From NCBI GenBank assembly GCA_030448105.1, contig JAUJNP010000002.1, positions 145,290-209,289 of the forward strand: a DNA stretch of 64,000 bases, read 5' to 3'. Source of the DNA: Acidimicrobiales bacterium. GTDB lineage: Bacteria > Actinomycetota > Acidimicrobiia > Acidimicrobiales > Iamiaceae. Made by a program: the position numbers and the translations under genes. The notes beneath the pieces were generated by a model that saw only the letters and a program-made list of their open reading frames with translations, did not search any database and had not been told where the DNA came from. This document shows positions 10,602 to 19,259 of this stretch, one piece after another (positions within the stretch are counted from its first letter, which is position 1; each line of letters begins with the position of its first letter).

Positions 10602-11642
10602 GTGGAGCTCGACCACCTCGACGCGCTGGTCGGCGCGGCCGGGGACGACACGAGGCTCCGGAGCTCGATCCTCGGGCGCGGCGAGCCCCTCGTGCTCCGC
10701 CTGTCCGGCCCCCATGACCCGGAGCTGGTGGGCCCAGCCGCGGCGGCCATGCGGCGCATGGCCACCGTGGTGGCGGTGGTCGGCGACCCTGCGGAGGTGC
10801 CCGGCGAGGTGGCCGACGCCGCCGACGTCTGCCTGTGCACCCGGCCCGACCCGCCTCGCCCCTGGGTGGACGACACCCTGGAGCCCATCGCCGCCGCCGT
10901 CGCCGAACAGCCCGGCGCCGCCCTCGCGCTGGCTGCGCTGCTCCGGACGACGGGGCGCCAACCGGTCTGGGAGGCGGTCGTCGCCGAGGCCGCCACCTAC
11001 GGGATGCTCCTCGGCAGCGATGCCCACCAGCGCTGGCTGACCGAGCGAGGACCGGCCCGCCGGCAGGGCCCGGATGGCCCCGCGGTGGCCGTCGATCGCG
11101 TCGGTGACGTCCTGCGCATAGAACTGGCCCGCCCCGGCGTCCACAACGCCGTCAACGCCGAGCTGCGTGATCAGCTGGTCGGGGCGCTGGAGCTGGCCGG
11201 CGCCGACCCGTCGATCACGGCGGTGGAGCTCCGCGGGCAGGGGGCCTCGTTCTCGGCCGGCGGCGACCTCACCGAGTTCGGCTGCGTGCCCGACGGCGCC
11301 ACCTCCTTCGCCGTGCGCCTCACCCGCCACCCCGGCCTCGCCCTCGCCGCCGTCGCGGCGCGGGCCACGGTGTTCCTCCACGGCGCCTGCATCGGCGCCG
11401 GGATCGAGGTCCCGGCCTTCTGCCGCACGGTCGTGGCCGACCCGGGCGCCCAGCTCCGCCTGCCCGAGCTGGGCATGGGGCTGGTCCCCGGGGCCGGGGG
11501 CACGGTGTCGATCCCCCGGCGCATCGGCCGCCATCGCACCGCCTGGCTGGCCCTCACCGGCGCCGAGCTCGACGCCACCACCGCCCACGGGTGGGGCCTG
11601 GTCGACGACGTCGTCCCGCGGCACGACTGGCCCAGCCGCTAG
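10602..11642 (+). CDS. Enoyl-CoA hydratase/isomerase-like protein with long N-terminal extension
   Basis: 346 residues. The crotonase core begins near residue 160 and shows the oxyanion segments SFSAGGDLTEFG (about 217-228) and HGACIGAGIEV, then PELGMGLVPGAGG. The first ~155 residues are an unfamiliar Ala/Pro-rich domain. The core is only about 187 residues against the usual 250 and stops soon after GLVDDVV, lacking the C-terminal helices. The GTG start lies seven bases after a -10 box TAGGGT (10589-10594), suggesting a leaderless transcript. Its TAG stop shares CTAG with the stop of the convergent thiolase gene. Confidence 0.78.
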   Translation: MELDHLDALVGAAGDDTRLRSSILGRGEPLVLRLSGPHDPELVGPAAAAMRRMATVVAVVGDPAEVPGEVADAADVCLCTRPDPPRPWVDDTLEPIAAAVAEQPGAALALAALLRTTGRQPVWEAVVAEAATYGMLLGSDAHQRWLTERGPARRQGPDGPAVAVDRVGDVLRIELARPGVHNAVNAELRDQLVGALELAGADPSITAVELRGQGASFSAGGDLTEFGCVPDGATSFAVRLTRHPGLALAAVAARATVFLHGACIGAGIEVPAFCRTVVADPGAQLRLPELGMGLVPGAGGTVSIPRRIGRHRTAWLALTGAELDATTAHGWGLVDDVVPRHDWPSR

Positions 11643-12841
11643 GCAGCCTTCTCGAGGATGTGGACGCCGCAGGCGGAGCCCAGGCCGATCACGTGGGCCA
11701 GGCCGACCTTGGCCCCTTCGATCTGACGGTCGCCCGCTTCGCCCCGCAGGTGGTGACAGATCTCCCAGATGTTGGCGATGCCGGTGGCGGCGATGGGATG
11801 GCCCTTCGACTCGAGGCCGCCCGACACGTTCACCGGGGTGGAGCCGTCGCGCCACGTCGCGCCCGATTCGAAGAAGTCCACCGCGCCGCCCTCGGGGCAG
11901 AGCATGAGGTTGTCGTAGTGCACCAGCTCGGCGGTGGCGAAGCAGTCGTGCAGCTCCACCAGGTCGAGGTCCTCGGGGCCCACGCCGGCCTGCTCGTAGG
12001 CCTGCCGGGCGGCGTTGCGGGTGAGGGTGTTGACGTCGGGCAGGACCTGGCAGGACTCCTGCCACGGGTCGGTGGTGAGTACTGATGCGGAGACCTTCAC
12101 CGCCCGGCGGCGTTGCTCGCCCGAAAGCGTGGCCAGCCTCTCGCCGCTGACCACCACGGCGGCGGCGGCGCCGTCGCAGTTGGCCGAGCACATGGGACGG
12201 GTGTTGGGGTAGGCGATCATGAGGTCGCCCATGATCTCGTCCACCGACATCTTCTTGGTGTAGGCGGCCAGCGGGTTGAGGGTGGAGTGGGCGTGGTTCT
12301 TCTCGCTGATGCGGGCGAACAGGTCGAACGTCGCGCCCCCGTAGCGGTGCCCGTACTCCATGCCGATCTGGGCGAAGACGCCCGGCATGGTGTCGGTGCC
12401 GACCCGACCGTCGAGGGGAGCCACCGCGCCGAACCGGCCCCGCGGCGACCACGTGTCGGCATCGTCCTTCTTGGAGCCGCCGGCCAGGAGGCCGGCCCCG
12501 GCCAGCTTCTCCACGCCTACGGCGAGGCCCATGTCGCACTCGCCGGCCTTGACCGCCATGATCGCGGTACGCAGCGCGGTGGCCCCCGTGGCGCAGGCGT
12601 TGGCGACGTTGTACACGGGGATCCCGGTCTGGCCGATCTGCTTCTGGAGCTGCTGGCCGATGCCGGCGGCGGCGCTCATGAGGTTGCCGGCCGCCAGCAC
12701 CCCCATGTCGCCCATGTTCACGTCGGCGTCGGCCAGCGCCCCCATGGCCGCCTCGGCGGCGAGATCGACCGTGTCCTTCTCCGGGTGCTTGCCGAACTTG
12801 GTCATGGTGATCCCGAGGATCCAGATGTCGTCCGAGGCCAT
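11639..12841 (-). CDS. Thiolase of the SCP-x/lipid-transfer type
   Basis: 400-residue thiolase. The nucleophile is present in NVANACATGATAL (Cys83), with ELHDCF, then GGLESKGHPIAATG near the C-terminus. It should cleave or condense 3-ketoacyl-CoA. ATG with AGGAGCG six bases upstream. It lies 32 bp downstream of a DUF35 gene, the standard partner arrangement for this thiolase subfamily. Both genes follow operator 13292-13307. Confidence 0.9.
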   Translation of the reverse strand: MASDDIWILGITMTKFGKHPEKDTVDLAAEAAMGALADADVNMGDMGVLAAGNLMSAAAGIGQQLQKQIGQTGIPVYNVANACATGATALRTAIMAVKAGECDMGLAVGVEKLAGAGLLAGGSKKDDADTWSPRGRFGAVAPLDGRVGTDTMPGVFAQIGMEYGHRYGGATFDLFARISEKNHAHSTLNPLAAYTKKMSVDEIMGDLMIAYPNTRPMCSANCDGAAAAVVVSGERLATLSGEQRRRAVKVSASVLTTDPWQESCQVLPDVNTLTRNAARQAYEQAGVGPEDLDLVELHDCFATAELVHYDNLMLCPEGGAVDFFESGATWRDGSTPVNVSGGLESKGHPIAATGIANIWEICHHLRGEAGDRQIEGAKVGLAHVIGLGSACGVHILEKAA

Positions 12842-12873
12842 GGTTCGCTCCTGTCGAGCTGTCGGTCTGTCGG

Positions 12874-13281
12874 TCAGGCCGCGGGCTCGAAGCCGTAGCC
12901 GATCGCTTCGGTGCCCGCCGAGTCTGTCCCGATGGGGAACGTGGCCAGCTTCACCTTCATGCCGAGGGTGACGTGGTCGGGGTCGGGCTCGGTGTTGACG
13001 AGGTTGCCCCGCACGCTCGTGCCGTCGCAGTCGACGAGGGCCGCCACGAAGGGCACGGGGACGCCGGGTGCGGCGAAGGAGACGATGGTGAACGAGCGCA
13101 GCTCGCCGGTGGTGGCCACGTCGACGTCGCGGAACTCGGCGGCGAAGCACGCCGCGCAGGCGTTGCGCCGGTCGAAGAACCGGGCGCCGCACGCGGTGCA
13201 CTCGTGGGCCACCAGGTGGGGTTCGGGCTCCAGCGCGAGGTACTCCACCAGCGGGATCTGCGGCGGGATCGGCGACGCCAT
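12874..13281 (-). CDS. DUF35 OB-fold protein with zinc ribbon
   Basis: 135-residue acyl-CoA-binding accessory protein. The N-terminal rubredoxin-like zinc ribbon has Cys28, Cys31, Cys42 and Cys45 (CTACG, CAAC). A C-terminal OB-fold follows with GELRSFTIV and VRGNLV. Known relatives serve as partners of thiolase-like enzymes. ATG at 13279-13281 with no clear ribosome site; a GTG at 13299 is an alternative but would lie in the operator. First gene of a DUF35-thiolase pair, divergent from a crotonase gene. Confidence 0.9.
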   Translation of the reverse strand: MASPIPPQIPLVEYLALEPEPHLVAHECTACGARFFDRRNACAACFAAEFRDVDVATTGELRSFTIVSFAAPGVPVPFVAALVDCDGTSVRGNLVNTEPDPDHVTLGMKVKLATFPIGTDSAGTEAIGYGFEPAA

Positions 13282-13291
13282 GATCTCGTAG

Positions 13292-13307
13292 TCTGACACT
13301 CGCGTCA
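13292..13307. promoter_or_regulatory. Operator copy 1 of the TGAC-N6-GTYA family
   Basis: The minus strand reads TGACGCGAGTGTCAGA, a full match to the shared consensus TGACRNNNNYGTYAGA. It sits between the DUF35-thiolase genes and the divergent crotonase gene at 13340. Confidence 0.75.
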
Positions 13308-13339
13308 CGTTCGTGGCGGGGGCGACGTCAGGGAGATCC

Positions 13340-14242
13340 ATGGCCGACTACCAGTTCCTGCAGTACGAGACCCACGACGACGGTGCCATCGTGCGGATCC
13401 TCCTCAACCGGCCCGAGGCCCGCAACGCCCAGAACCGGGGCCTCCTGGTGGAGCTGGACGAGGCGTTCCTGCGGGCCGAGGCCGACGACACCTGCCGGGT
13501 CGTGATCCTCGGCGGCACGGGCCCTCTCTTCTCCTCCGGCCACGACATGGGCTCCAAGCAGGCCATCGCCGAGTACGGCACCCACCCCACCACCAAGATC
13601 AACGGCGCCACCCGCACGGGCGCCGAGGCCCGGATGCTCCAGGAGTGGCACTACTACTTCGAGAACACCCGCCGCTGGCGCAACCTCCGCAAGATCACCA
13701 TCGCCCAGGTGCAAGGCACGGTCTACGCCGCCGGGCTCATGCTCATGTGGGCCTGCGACCTGATCGTCGGCGCCGACGACGTGCTGTTCGCCGACGTGGT
13801 CGGCACCCGCCTGGGCATGTGCGGTCTGGAGTACTTCGCCCACCCGTGGGAGCTCGGCCCACGCAAGACCAAGGAGCTCATGCTCACCGGCGACAGCATC
13901 GACGTCCACGAGGCCCACCGGCTCGGCATGGTGTCGAAGGTGTTCCCCCGGGCCGATCTCGAGGCCTCCACGCTGGACTTCGCCCGGCGCATCGCCCGGC
14001 TGCCGACCATGACCGCGCTGCTGATCAAGGAGTCGGTCAACGAGACCCAGGACAACCAGGGGTTCTACAACAGCCTCAACGCCTGCTTCACCCTCCACCA
14101 GCTCAACCACTCCCACTGGGCCGAGGTGCACGACGACCGCTGGCCGGCGGCCCGGCCCGAGGACGGCGTGCCCTCCTGGCGCGATGCGCCGCCCATCGTG
14201 CCGGCGGAGAAGACCACGGTGCGGGCCGCCGACCCCGCCTGA
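13340..14242 (+). CDS. Enoyl-CoA hydratase family protein
   Basis: Crotonase-fold enzyme of 300 residues. The oxyanion-hole segment FSSGHDMGS lies near residues 64-72 and a second glycine turn at YAAGLMLMWACDL. The C-terminal 60 residues form a Trp/His-rich extension (SHWAEVHDDRWPAARP type) seen in some actinobacterial members. GGGAG precedes the ATG. It is followed by the P450 operon and probably shares the operator at 13292 with the divergent thiolase unit. The exact substrate is unknown. Confidence 0.88.
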   Translation: MADYQFLQYETHDDGAIVRILLNRPEARNAQNRGLLVELDEAFLRAEADDTCRVVILGGTGPLFSSGHDMGSKQAIAEYGTHPTTKINGATRTGAEARMLQEWHYYFENTRRWRNLRKITIAQVQGTVYAAGLMLMWACDLIVGADDVLFADVVGTRLGMCGLEYFAHPWELGPRKTKELMLTGDSIDVHEAHRLGMVSKVFPRADLEASTLDFARRIARLPTMTALLIKESVNETQDNQGFYNSLNACFTLHQLNHSHWAEVHDDRWPAARPEDGVPSWRDAPPIVPAEKTTVRAADPA

Positions 14243-14249
14243 TCCACGG

Positions 14250-14265
14250 TGACACAGGTGTTAGA
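14250..14265. promoter_or_regulatory. Operator copy 2
   Basis: The plus strand reads TGACACAGGTGTTAGA, matching the consensus at every defined position. The TTAGAT at its right end can serve as -10 box for the P450-ALDH-CaiB operon starting at 14322. Confidence 0.8.
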
Positions 14266-14321
14266 TTCGGCCCCGTGTCTGGAGCCTCCAGCGCAGGTGC
14301 CGCGCAGCCGTAGGGGACGCG

Positions 14322-15494
14322 ATGAGTGAACTGGCCATGGGGGGCGACGAGCTCGACGCCGAGTCCCTCGCCCACCCCCAGCCGATGTACAAGCTGCTGC
14401 GCGACGCGGCCCCCGTCGTGCAGATGGACACGCCGTTGGGCGCCATGACCGTCGTCGGCGGTGACACCGAGGCCCGCCACGTGTTGTCGCACCCGGAGAT
14501 CTTCTCGTCGGAGATGGACGCGGTGAAGATCGGACAGGTTCGTCCCCTCATCCCTCTGCAGGTGGACCCCCCCGAGCACCGAAACTTCCGCAAGCTCCTC
14601 GATCCCATCTTCGCCCCCCGCCAGGTCGCCCTCCTCGAGGACAACACCCGGGCCCTGGTGTGCGGCCTGATCAGCGCGGTGGTCGAGCAGCGGCAGTGCA
14701 ACTTCCATGCCGCCATCGCCGAGCCGCTGCCGAGCACGGTGTTCCTCCAGCTCCTCGGCCTGCCGGTGTACCGGGCCGCCGAGTTCATCGAGCTGAAGGA
14801 CGGCATCATCCGCCCGCCAGTGCGGACCGTGGCCGAGCGGGAGGCGTACGTGGCCAAGACCGGAGAGCGGATCTACGCCGTGCTCCAAGAGGTGATCGAC
14901 GAGCGCAAGGCCGAAGCGCAGGACGACATCATCTCGATGTTCCTCCATGCCGAGGTGGACGGGCACCGGCTCACCGAGGAGGACGTGCTCGACATCTGCT
15001 ACCTCTTCTTCCTGGCCGGGCTGGACACCGTGACCGCCTCGCTCGACTGCATGATCGCCTACCTGGCCCAGCACCCCGAGCACCGCCAGCAGCTGGCGGA
15101 CGATCCCTCCCTCATCCCTCATGCCATCGAGGAGATGCTGCGCTGGGAGTCCCCGGTGCAGGGTGTGGTCCGCATCACCACCCAGGACACCGAGCTGGGC
15201 GGCTGTCCCATCGGCAAGCACGAGCTCGTCTCCATCATCATCGGCTCGGCCAACACCGACGAGGGCACGTGGGAGGAGTCCGACGTGGTCAACTTCGACC
15301 GGGCCGCGAACCGCCACATCGCGTTCGGTGGCGGGGCCCACCGGTGCCTGGGCTCGCACCTGGCCCGCATGGAGCTCCGGGTGGCGCTGGAGGAGTGGCA
15401 CAAGGCGGTGCCCGACTACTCCCTGGCCCCGGGCATCGAGCTCCTCTACTCGCAGAACCTGCGCCAGGTCGAGAACCTCGAGTTGGTCTGGTGA
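14322..15494 (+). CDS. Cytochrome P450
   Basis: 390-residue soluble bacterial P450. The I-helix oxygen-binding motif is AGLDT at 232-236. The ExxR pair is in EEMLRW, and the heme loop FGGGAHRCLG carries the ligand Cys342. It would hydroxylate a hydrophobic substrate, with electrons from a ferredoxin system not seen in this window. First gene of an operon with an aldehyde dehydrogenase (four-base overlap) and a CaiB transferase, which suggests oxidation of an alkyl or alcohol to an acid and then CoA transfer. Confidence 0.95.
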   Translation: MSELAMGGDELDAESLAHPQPMYKLLRDAAPVVQMDTPLGAMTVVGGDTEARHVLSHPEIFSSEMDAVKIGQVRPLIPLQVDPPEHRNFRKLLDPIFAPRQVALLEDNTRALVCGLISAVVEQRQCNFHAAIAEPLPSTVFLQLLGLPVYRAAEFIELKDGIIRPPVRTVAEREAYVAKTGERIYAVLQEVIDERKAEAQDDIISMFLHAEVDGHRLTEEDVLDICYLFFLAGLDTVTASLDCMIAYLAQHPEHRQQLADDPSLIPHAIEEMLRWESPVQGVVRITTQDTELGGCPIGKHELVSIIIGSANTDEGTWEESDVVNFDRAANRHIAFGGGAHRCLGSHLARMELRVALEEWHKAVPDYSLAPGIELLYSQNLRQVENLELVW

Positions 15495-16972
15495 CCGGAG
15501 GCTCGCCCACCGGCGAAGCCCGGATGCTCATCGACGGCAAGCTGGTCGAGGGTGAGACGGGCGCCACCTTCGACAACATCAACCCCGCCACCGAGGCGGT
15601 CCTGGGGCCAGTAGCCGACGGCACCGCCGCCGACATGGCAGCCGCCGTCGCCGCCGCCCGAGTGGCGTTCGACAGCACCACGTGGGCGTCGGATCCGGCC
15701 TTCCGCAAGGCCTGCCTGCTGCGGCTCCAGGCCGCCATCGAGGCCGAGCAGGAGGAGCTCCGGGCCGAGCTGGTGGCCGAGGTCGGCTGCCCGGTGCTCA
15801 TCACCTACGGCCCTCAGCTCGACGCCCCACTGCGGGAGGCGCTGCTGTGGCCGGCGGAGATGATCGACCGGTTCGAGTGGAGCCGGGACCTGCCCCCCAA
15901 GGACCCGTTCGGGCTGGGGGCGGAGACCGCCCGCCAGGTGTGGAAGGAGCCGGTCGGCGTGGTCGGGGTGATCGTGCCGTGGAACTTCCCGATCGAGATC
16001 ATCCTCAACAAGCTCGGGCCGATCCTCGCCATGGGCAACACCTGCGTGCTGAAGCCGGCGCCGGACACGCCCTGGAACGCAACGCGCTTGGGACGACTGA
16101 TCGCCGAGCACACCGACATCCCGCCCGGGGTGGTCAACGTCGTGGTCTCCTCCGACCACGCCGTCGGCGAGGTCCTCACCACCTCACCCCAGGTGGACAT
16201 GGTGGCCTTCACCGGCTCCACCGCCACCGGCCGGCGGGTGATGGCGGCGGCGTCGGCCACGTTGAAGCCCGTCTTCCTCGAGCTGGGCGGCAAGTCGGTG
16301 AACCTCGTGCTCGACGACGCCGACCTCGCCGCCACCATCCCCGGCGCCGCCAACATCTGCTTCCACGCCGGCCAGGGCTGCGCCATGCCCACCCGACTCC
16401 TTGTCCCCTCCTCCCGCTACGAGGAGGCCGTCGAGCTGGCCGCCGCCGGCTTCGACGCGGTCGCCTACGGCGACCCCACCGACCCCTCGAACCTCATGGG
16501 CCCGGTGGTGTCGAAGAGGCAGCAGGAACGGGTGCTGGGCTACATCGAGCAGGGGCGCCAGGAGGGGGCGCGGCTCGTCACCGGCGGCGGCGTGCCGGCC
16601 CACCTGCCCACCGGGTTCTACGTGGAGCCCACCCTCTTCGCCGACGTCGACCCGGCGATGACCATCGCCCAGGAGGAGATCTTCGGGCCGGTGCTTTGCG
16701 TGATCGGGTACGAGGACGACGACGACGCGGTGCGCATCGCCAACGACAGCCCCTACGGCCTGTCGGGCACGATCACCTCCGGCGACCTCGAACGGGCCAA
16801 GGGCGTCGCCCGCCGCATCCGCACCGGCACGCTCGGCCTCAACGGCGGCATCTGGTACGGCGCCGACGCCCCCTTCGGCGGGTACAAGCAATCGGGCATC
16901 GGCCGCCAGTGCGGCATCGAGGGCCTCGAGATCTTCACCGAGACCAAGACGGTCGGCTGGCCCCACCGCTGA
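15491..16972 (+). CDS. NAD(P)-dependent aldehyde dehydrogenase
   Basis: 493 residues. The catalytic Cys297 lies in HAGQGCAMPTR and general base Glu264 in FLELGGKS. PWNFP and FTGSTATG mark the cofactor region. It oxidises an aldehyde, plausibly the product of the adjacent P450, to an acid. The GTG at 15491 overlaps the P450 stop (GTGA) and was preferred; ATG 15524 is an alternative that would remove 11 residues. Confidence 0.95.
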   Translation: MTGGSPTGEARMLIDGKLVEGETGATFDNINPATEAVLGPVADGTAADMAAAVAAARVAFDSTTWASDPAFRKACLLRLQAAIEAEQEELRAELVAEVGCPVLITYGPQLDAPLREALLWPAEMIDRFEWSRDLPPKDPFGLGAETARQVWKEPVGVVGVIVPWNFPIEIILNKLGPILAMGNTCVLKPAPDTPWNATRLGRLIAEHTDIPPGVVNVVVSSDHAVGEVLTTSPQVDMVAFTGSTATGRRVMAAASATLKPVFLELGGKSVNLVLDDADLAATIPGAANICFHAGQGCAMPTRLLVPSSRYEEAVELAAAGFDAVAYGDPTDPSNLMGPVVSKRQQERVLGYIEQGRQEGARLVTGGGVPAHLPTGFYVEPTLFADVDPAMTIAQEEIFGPVLCVIGYEDDDDAVRIANDSPYGLSGTITSGDLERAKGVARRIRTGTLGLNGGIWYGADAPFGGYKQSGIGRQCGIEGLEIFTETKTVGWPHR

Positions 16973-16989
16973 TCGCACGAGGAGGACCA

Positions 16990-18207
16990 GTGCCCGGACC
17001 GCTCGACGGCATCCGCATCCTGGAGGTCGCCAGTTGGATGTTCATCCCCTCCGCCGGCTCCGTGCTGGTCGACTGGGGGGCGGACGTCATCAAGGTGGAA
17101 CACCCCGTCACCGGCGACCCGCAGCGGGGGCTCATCACCTCCGGGCTCCTGCCGGGAGGCGCCGGCGGGGTGAACTTCATGATCGAGCAGCCCAACCGGG
17201 GCAAGCGATCGGTGGCCATCGACCTTTCCCGCCCCGACGGCCGTGAGGCGCTGTTGAAGCTGGTGGAGACAGCCGACGTGTTCCTCACCAACTACCTGCC
17301 GCACGTGCGCCGCAAGCTCGGCATCGACGTCGAAGACCTGCGGGACCGCAACCCCGCCATCATCGTCGCCCGTGGCTCGGGCCAGGGACCCAAAGGGCCC
17401 GACGCGGCCAAGGGCGGTTACGACGGCGCCTCGTTCTGGGCCAGGGGCGGGGTGGCGGCCACCATGCCCGAGCGCGACGGCTGGCCCCCGGGCCAGCCCA
17501 CGCCGGCGTTCGGTGACGTGATGGGCGGCATGGCCACCGCCGGTGCCATCGCCGCCGCCCTGCTCAAGCGCGAGCGCACCGGCGAGGCCAGCGTGGTCGA
17601 CGTCTCCCTTCTCGCCACCGCCATGTGGCAGATCTCGCCGATGGTCATCGCGTCGAAGCTCTTCGGCTTCTCCCGCCTGCCCTCTGGCGACCGCTCCAAG
17701 TCGTCCAACCCCGGCGTGGGCGTCTACCGCACGGGCGACGGGCGCTTCATCAGCCTCATCCTCCTGCAGTCGGACAAGCACTGGGCCGACCTCGTCGCCC
17801 GCCTCGGCCGTCCCGACATGGCCACCGACGAGCGCTTCCGCGACTCCACCGCGAGGGCCGAGCACAGCGGCGAGTGCATCGCCCAGCTCGACGAGGCGTT
17901 CGGCGCCCAGCCGCTGGCCCACTGGAAGGAGGTGCTGGCCGACTTCGAGGGCGTGTGGAGCCCGTTCCAGACCCTCGACGAGCTCTACGACGACCCCCAG
18001 GTGGTGGCCAACGGCTACCTGCCCGCCATGACCGCCGGCAACGGGGACGAGCTGCAGCTCGTGGCCAGTCCCGCCCAGTTCGACGAGGTGGCGGTGGAGG
18101 TGGAGCGGGCCCCCGAGCACGGCGAGCACACCGAGCTCGTCCTGCTCGAGACCGGGATGGACTGGGACGAACTGGCCGCCCTAAAAGAGTCCGGCGCCAT
18201 CCTGTAG
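16990..18207 (+). CDS. CaiB/BaiF family CoA-transferase
   Basis: 405-residue class III CoA-transferase in normal domain order: PLDGIRILEVASW and ADVIKVEHP at the N-terminus, with catalytic Asp176 in FGDVMGGM. It moves CoA between acids without ATP. Start GTG with GGAGGA seven bases upstream. Third gene of the P450-ALDH-CaiB operon, so it may activate the acid made by the two upstream enzymes. Its stop runs directly into a hairpin repeat block. Confidence 0.93.
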   Translation: MPGPLDGIRILEVASWMFIPSAGSVLVDWGADVIKVEHPVTGDPQRGLITSGLLPGGAGGVNFMIEQPNRGKRSVAIDLSRPDGREALLKLVETADVFLTNYLPHVRRKLGIDVEDLRDRNPAIIVARGSGQGPKGPDAAKGGYDGASFWARGGVAATMPERDGWPPGQPTPAFGDVMGGMATAGAIAAALLKRERTGEASVVDVSLLATAMWQISPMVIASKLFGFSRLPSGDRSKSSNPGVGVYRTGDGRFISLILLQSDKHWADLVARLGRPDMATDERFRDSTARAEHSGECIAQLDEAFGAQPLAHWKEVLADFEGVWSPFQTLDELYDDPQVVANGYLPAMTAGNGDELQLVASPAQFDEVAVEVERAPEHGEHTELVLLETGMDWDELAALKESGAIL

Positions 18208-18211
18208 GGGC

Positions 18212-18410
18212 CGGATCCGCGAAGCGGGCCCCGCCGGTCCCGACGCTGCGCAGTCCGCCAGGCGGAGCAGCCCCACCGGTGGAACCCGGATCCGCGAAGC
18301 GGGGCCGGCCGGAGGCCGGCCAAGGGAGGACAGCTGCGCAGTCCGCCAGGCGGAGCAGCGCTACCGGTGGAACCCGGATCCGCGAAGCGGGGCCGGCCGG
18401 AGGCCGGCCT
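18212..18410. repeat. Hairpin-rich tandem repeat block, about 2.4 units
   Basis: Units begin CGGATCCGCGAAGCGG at 18212, 18287 and 18375. The first two contain a second shared segment, GCGCAGTCCGCCAGGCGGAG, and end near ACCGGTGGAACC. The palindromes TCCGCCAGGCGGA and GGCCGGCCGGAGGCCGGCC fold into stable hairpins. The block fills the space between convergent genes and may act as a bidirectional terminator. Its central segment recurs in inverted orientation in the 48154-48475 block. Confidence 0.85.
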
Positions 18411-19221
18411 AGGCAGATAGCGCGCTGAAGTCGATGCTGCCGGTGAAGAGGCCGCCGCTGAAGCCGCCGTCGGTGAAGACGTTGGTGGCGGTGGTGTAGC
18501 TGGACCGGGGGCTGTTCAGCATGATGAGCGGCCACGCCTGCTCCTCGGGCCGGGCGTTGCGGCCCAACGGCTTCGGCAGCTTCTCGAAGAACTCGGCCCC
18601 GATGGACTCGACGAACGACGGCATCATCGGCGTGTCGGTGGGCCCGGGGTTGATGCTGTTGAGGCGGATCCCCTCCGACGCCAGCTCGTAGCCACGCTTG
18701 GCCACGTAGGCGTTGATGGCCTCCTTGGAGAAGCCGTAGGGGTTGGGGGCGATCAGCTCGTCGTGGTCCAGGCACCATTGGCGCGCCGCGTCGAAGTCCG
18801 GGGTGGCCACCAGCTCCAGGAGCGGCCCGAGGTTCGACATCCACCCCATGCCCGCCCCGGAGGAGATGAACCCGATGGACGAGCCCTCGGGCATCGCGGC
18901 CAGCATCGACTCGGTGAGGTGGCGGTGGCCCACCAGGTTAACCAGCACGATCTGCTGGGCCGGGGCGGTGGTGGGGAGGCCGGCGCAGTTGAACAGGGAG
19001 TCGACCGGCCCACCGACGGCCCCCACCGTCTCGTCGATCTGCTGGCGATCGCCCAGGTCGCAGCGGTGGAAGGCGGCTACCGGCGCCGGGCCCTCCTTGA
19101 TGTCCACGCCGTGCACCTCGGCGCCCAGCTCGGTGAGGATGGTGGCGCAGGACTGGCCCATCCCCGACGCCGCGCCGGTGACCACCACCCGCTTGCCCTC
19201 GTACTGCAGTGGATCGTGCAC
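18409..19221 (-). CDS. Short-chain dehydrogenase, 3-alpha-hydroxysteroid-dehydrogenase-like
   Basis: 270-residue classical SDR. The cofactor motif TGAASGMG is at 15-22. The catalytic Tyr162 and Lys166 are in YGFSKEA, with serines at 120-121. The long insert before the active-site Tyr (MGWMSNLGPLLELVATPDFD) and PGPTDTPMMP resemble bacterial 3-alpha-hydroxysteroid dehydrogenases; steroid specificity is inference. GTG start. An operator (19244-19259) lies 23 bp upstream, so it has its own regulated promoter. Confidence 0.88.
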   Translation of the reverse strand: MHDPLQYEGKRVVVTGAASGMGQSCATILTELGAEVHGVDIKEGPAPVAAFHRCDLGDRQQIDETVGAVGGPVDSLFNCAGLPTTAPAQQIVLVNLVGHRHLTESMLAAMPEGSSIGFISSGAGMGWMSNLGPLLELVATPDFDAARQWCLDHDELIAPNPYGFSKEAINAYVAKRGYELASEGIRLNSINPGPTDTPMMPSFVESIGAEFFEKLPKPLGRNARPEEQAWPLIMLNSPRSSYTTATNVFTDGGFSGGLFTGSIDFSALSA

Positions 19222-19243
19222 GGCGCTCCCCGGGATCGCTAGC

Positions 19244-19259
19244 TGACACGGACGTTAGT
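19244..19259. promoter_or_regulatory. Operator copy 3
   Basis: The plus strand reads TGACACGGACGTTAGT (15 of 16 consensus positions). It lies upstream of the SDR gene and overlaps the stop of the ACAD gene. The adjoining GCTAGCTGAC (19238-19247) is repeated exactly at operator 43955. Confidence 0.75.

Noticed and set aside
8844..11642. A 932-residue plus-strand reading frame as one gene
   Set aside because: The first ~580 codons are antisense to the amidohydrolase and CaiB genes; homology begins only after GTG 10602.
9372..12539. A 1055-residue minus-strand reading frame as one gene
   Set aside because: It runs antisense through the crotonase and thiolase genes with Arg/Gly/His-rich text; only its last 401 codons, from GTG 10577, look like protein.
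18212..18410. Origin or att site from the dense palindromes
   Set aside because: No integrase, dnaA boxes or tRNA are nearby, and a related block exists elsewhere between convergent genes, so a dispersed hairpin element is simpler.
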